Source: UBA1140 sp964573285 | Lineage (GTDB): Bacteria > Campylobacterota > Campylobacteria > Campylobacterales > Sulfurovaceae | Length of the DNA stretch: 64,000 nt | Reading direction: 5' to 3' | Assembly: GCA_964573285.1 (NCBI GenBank) | Contig: CAZNJD010000025.1 | Span: 1-64,000 of the forward strand | Shown: positions 60,986 through 64,000 of the stretch, piece after piece | How the letters are laid out: each line of letters opens with the position of its first letter | Position numbering within the stretch: the first letter of the stretch is position 1 | Notes under the pieces: generated by a model | Databases searched by the model: none | What the model was told of the DNA's origin: nothing | The model's input: the letters and a program-made list of their open reading frames with translations, nothing else | Translations under genes and position numbers: made by a program

Positions 60986-63900
60986 TTAATTTAAATAATC
61001 TTGTAATGCTTTAGGTTCTAATTCACCATTTGAAGCATTTAACTCTTTGATAGCCAAAGCTGTAGCTTTTGCAGCTGCAATAGTTGTAAAATAGGCAACA
61101 TTAGCACTCAAAACAGATTGTCTAATGGTTCTACCATCAACTTTACTACCTTGGTCTTCACTTGTATTGATAGCTAAAACTATCTCTCCATTTTTAATCA
61201 TATCATCTATATTTGGACGACCTTCTGATATTTTTAAAACTTTACTAGAGACTACTCCTGCACTATCAAGTGCCTTGTGTGTTCCTCCTGTTGCTACTAT
61301 ATCAAAACCTAAATCTGTAAACTCTTTACCAAGTTCACCTACAAACTCTTTATCACTATCTGCTAGAGATATAAATATCTTACCCTCTAGTGGAATATTG
61401 TTTTTAGATGCAAATTGAGATTTGGCAAAACTCATACCAAAGTTATCACTAATCCCCATAACTTCTCCTGTACTTTTCATTTCAGGTCCAAGAAGTAGGT
61501 CAGAACCTGGTAATTTATTAAATGGAAATACTGCCTCTTTTACTGCAATATGTCCTTTTAGATTTGGTTCCATTATCTTTTTATCAAAATTCACTACACC
61601 AAATGTATCATAAAATTCTAATGCCTCTTTGAGATTACCTTGTATCATAACTCTTGTAGCTACTTTTGCAAGAGGAAGACCTGTGGCTTTGGAGACAAAT
61701 GGAACAGTTCTTGATGCTCTTGGATTTACCTCTATTAGATATACCTCATCTTCAAATATTGCATATTGTATATTCAACAAACCAACTACCCCTAAACCTA
61801 GTGCAATATTAGCTGTCTGCTCTTTTATCTCTACTAATAGTCTATCAGAGATAGAGATAGTAGGCAATGCACAAGCAGAGTCTCCAGAATGAATTCCTGC
61901 CTCTTCTATATGTTGCATAACTGAACCTATATATACATCTTTGCCATCAGATATAGCATCTACATCTAACTCTATTGCATTATTTAAAAATTTATCTATA
62001 AGTACTGGTGCATCATTGGATACGCTTACTGCCTCATCCATATACTGCTTTAATTCACTATCTGAAAATACTGTTTTCATACCTCTACCACCTAAAACAA
62101 AGCTTGGACGAACTAATACAGGATAAGTGATACGATTAGCAACAACTATTGCATCCTCTTTAGTAAATACTGTTCCATTTTCAGGCTGTTTTAGACCTAA
62201 ATCCTTGATAAATGTAGAAAATAGCTCTCTATCTTCTGCAAGGTCAATTACTTTGGCTGTTGTTCCTGATATATTTGCTCCAATAGCTGTTAAACTCTTA
62301 GCAAGTTTCAAAGGGGTCTGACCTCCAAAGTGGACTATAACCCCATCAGGATTTTCAAGTTCTATCACATTTCGTACATGTTCAAAATCAATTGGCTCAA
62401 AATATAAAATATCAGAAGTATCATAATCAGTTGAGACAGTCTCTGGATTACAATTATACATAATAGACTTAATCCCCATATCATTTAAAGCAAAAGCAGC
62501 ATGAACACAACAATAATCAAACTCTATCCCCTGCCCTATTCTATTTGGCCCTCCACCAATAACTAATACCTTTTTATCATCTGTAATCGGCTCTGATTTT
62601 GGAAGTTTGGTAATATTGGTAGTAGAGTATAAATATGGAGTTAATGCTTCAAACTCTGCTGAACATGTATCTACCTCATTATACTCTAATAATATACCCA
62701 ATTTCTCTCTAGCTGTATATATATCATTTTCAGTTAGATTTAATCCATCTTTTTTATTAATTACTTGGGCTATCATAGCATCAGAAAAACCTTCTGATTT
62801 AACTTTTCTAAACTGTTTTTCATTTTTAAGAAGTTTTATATCTATAGAGTTTTCACTCTGAACTAACTCTTCAAATTGATATAAATACCATCTATCTATT
62901 TTACAAAGTTCAAAAACTTCATCTATGCTTTTACCTCTTCTTAGAGCCTCATAAACATATAAAATTCTATCACTATTTGGTCGTCTAATCTCACGAACCA
63001 ATTTATCATTATCACAATCAATACTATCAAAGCCGATAAGTCCAGTCTCTAATGAGATTAAAGCTTTTTGGAAAGACTCTTTAAATGTTCTACCCATACT
63101 CATAACTTCACCAACTGATTTCATAGCTGTTGTTAGAGTACTATCTGCCATGGGGAACTTCTCAAATGTAAATCTAGGAATTTTAGTTACGATATAATCT
63201 ATAACAGGTTCAAAACTAGCAGGAGTTCCTGTAATATCATTGGTAATCTCATCAAGTGTATGACCCACGGCTAAAAGTGTAGCTACCTTTGCAATAGGAT
63301 AACCAGTTGCTTTACTAGCCAATGCTGAACTTCTACTAACTCTTGGGTTCATCTCAATAACAATCATTCGTCCAGTATCAGGGTCTATAGAAAACTGAAC
63401 ATTTGACCCACCAGTATCTACTCCAACTTCTCGTAAAATTTTAAAAGAGGCATCTCTCATTCGTTGATACTCTTTGTCTGTCAAAGTAAGAGCAGGAGCA
63501 ATAGTTATACTGTCTCCAGTATGTACACCCATAGGGTCAAGATTTTCTATAGAACAAACGATTATACAGTTATCTGCTCTATCTCGTATAACCTCCATCT
63601 CATACTCTTTCCAACCCAAAAGGGACTCTTCTATAAGAATTTCAGATATAGGAGAGGCATCTAGCCCACCTTGGACTATCTTTTTATACTCATCTATATT
63701 ATAAGCAACACCACTTCCTCCACCTGCTAGAGTATATGAAGCACGGATAATAAGAGGAAAACCAATATTTTTGGCTACTTCCATAGCTTCATCCATATTA
63801 TAAGCATATTGAGAGATAGGTAAATCCATACCTATTTTTATCATAGCCTCTTTGAACTCTTGTCTATCTTCACCTTTTTTAATAGCAGATGGATTTGCTC

Positions 63901-64000
63901 CTAAAAACTCAATCCCCTCAAGCATTCCTTGTTCATACATATCCATAGCAACATTAAGTGCTGTCTGTCCACCCATAGTTGGTAAAATTGCATCTACCCT
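60986..64000 (-). CDS. carB: Carbamoyl-phosphate synthase large subunit (5' end outside window)
   Basis: CarB makes carbamoyl phosphate from bicarbonate, ATP and the ammonia supplied by CarA, for arginine and pyrimidines. The frame stays open to base 64000 and reads DAILPTMGGQTALN, so the first 80 or so residues lie outside the window. Visible are the rest of the first ATP-grasp domain (EESLLGWKEYEMEVIRD, VIEMNPRVSRSSALASKATG), the oligomerisation domain, the second ATP-grasp (GIEFDYCCVHA, FGGQTPLKLA, LIEVNPRASRTVPFVSKATG) and the C-terminal MGS-like allosteric domain (IVATGGTHKAL). Its stop is 37 bases before the short Sua5 gene. Confidence 0.98.
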   Translation of the reverse strand, partial: RVDAILPTMGGQTALNVAMDMYEQGMLEGIEFLGANPSAIKKGEDRQEFKEAMIKIGMDLPISQYAYNMDEAMEVAKNIGFPLIIRASYTLAGGGSGVAYNIDEYKKIVQGGLDASPISEILIEESLLGWKEYEMEVIRDRADNCIIVCSIENLDPMGVHTGDSITIAPALTLTDKEYQRMRDASFKILREVGVDTGGSNVQFSIDPDTGRMIVIEMNPRVSRSSALASKATGYPIAKVATLLAVGHTLDEITNDITGTPASFEPVIDYIVTKIPRFTFEKFPMADSTLTTAMKSVGEVMSMGRTFKESFQKALISLETGLIGFDSIDCDNDKLVREIRRPNSDRILYVYEALRRGKSIDEVFELCKIDRWYLYQFEELVQSENSIDIKLLKNEKQFRKVKSEGFSDAMIAQVINKKDGLNLTENDIYTAREKLGILLEYNEVDTCSAEFEALTPYLYSTTNITKLPKSEPITDDKKVLVIGGGPNRIGQGIEFDYCCVHAAFALNDMGIKSIMYNCNPETVSTDYDTSDILYFEPIDFEHVRNVIELENPDGVIVHFGGQTPLKLAKSLTAIGANISGTTAKVIDLAEDRELFSTFIKDLGLKQPENGTVFTKEDAIVVANRITYPVLVRPSFVLGGRGMKTVFSDSELKQYMDEAVSVSNDAPVLIDKFLNNAIELDVDAISDGKDVYIGSVMQHIEEAGIHSGDSACALPTISISDRLLVEIKEQTANIALGLGVVGLLNIQYAIFEDEVYLIEVNPRASRTVPFVSKATGLPLAKVATRVMIQGNLKEALEFYDTFGVVNFDKKIMEPNLKGHIAVKEAVFPFNKLPGSDLLLGPEMKSTGEVMGISDNFGMSFAKSQFASKNNIPLEGKIFISLADSDKEFVGELGKEFTDLGFDIVATGGTHKALDSAGVVSSKVLKISEGRPNIDDMIKNGEIVLAINTSEDQGSKVDGRTIRQSVLSANVAYFTTIAAAKATALAIKELNASNGELEPKALQDYLN

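Noticed and set aside
1..64000. CRISPR arrays, insertion sequences, prophage or integrative elements
   Set aside because: No direct-repeat array, transposase, integrase or tRNA-linked attachment site was seen. Gene spacing and codon use look uniform by eye.

Overview
The window is a gene-dense, AT-rich (roughly 30 % GC by eye) bacterial chromosome segment. Protein content points to the Campylobacterota (former Epsilonproteobacteria), probably a free-living sulfur-bacterium-like member such as the Sulfurovum/Sulfurimonas lineages. The evidence is a futalosine-pathway menaquinone enzyme (aminofutalosine deaminase), carboxynorspermidine decarboxylase, the compact Campylobacterota-type RecO, a short Sua5-like protein, NosL proteins, and many TTG/GTG starts. 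The genus is an inference. No tRNA, rRNA, CRISPR array, transposase or prophage was found, and no gap between genes exceeds about 210 bases.

Layout. 1-5974: the 3' end of ychF, a small secreted protein, bpt, then a plus-strand run of tRNA methyltransferase, YkgJ Cys-cluster protein, TPR lipoprotein, trpC and an SDR. 6043-11784 (minus): an envelope/cofactor operon read glmU-coaBC-uppS-prepilin peptidase-LptF/G-truA. 11893-13002: a plus-strand TrmA/RlmD-type methyltransferase. 13069-25888 (minus): a long co-directional run accD-rlmH-dksA-like-membrane protein-dusB-DUF819-Ala/Glu epimerase-mqnX-NlpC/P60 lipoprotein-glnD-glmS. 26013-31821 (minus): gltB-gltD. 31910-33760: recO and convergent nspC.

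33865-39794 is an accessory block built around NosL-type copper-site proteins. The plus strand carries a double-NosL protein, a small anchored protein, an FtsX/MacB-type permease, a periplasmic thioredoxin, an ABC ATPase and a Cys-containing membrane protein. The minus strand carries a second NosL-like protein and a TauE/SafE (DsbD_2-like) membrane protein. No nosZ is present, so its target is unknown; copper or redox maturation of an envelope enzyme is the best guess.

39984-51060 is mostly housekeeping: a half-size asparaginase, fabI, an RlmB-like methyltransferase, valS, a Ste24-like protease, ftsY, a membrane protein, an orphan Mur-ligase N-domain-like protein and metG. 51125-60364 (minus) is the most unusual region. 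A protein of unknown fold, a membrane-tethered PP2C phosphatase, a transmembrane Ser/Thr kinase and a SEDS (RodA/FtsW) protein with a large N-terminal extension are followed closely by an OmpR-type two-component system and a small CxxCH protein. The arrangement recalls the actinobacterial pstP-rodA-pknA/B locus, and suggests phospho-control of a cell-wall polymerase in a phylum not known for such a system. The window ends with a short Sua5-family protein and carB, whose 5' end lies outside.
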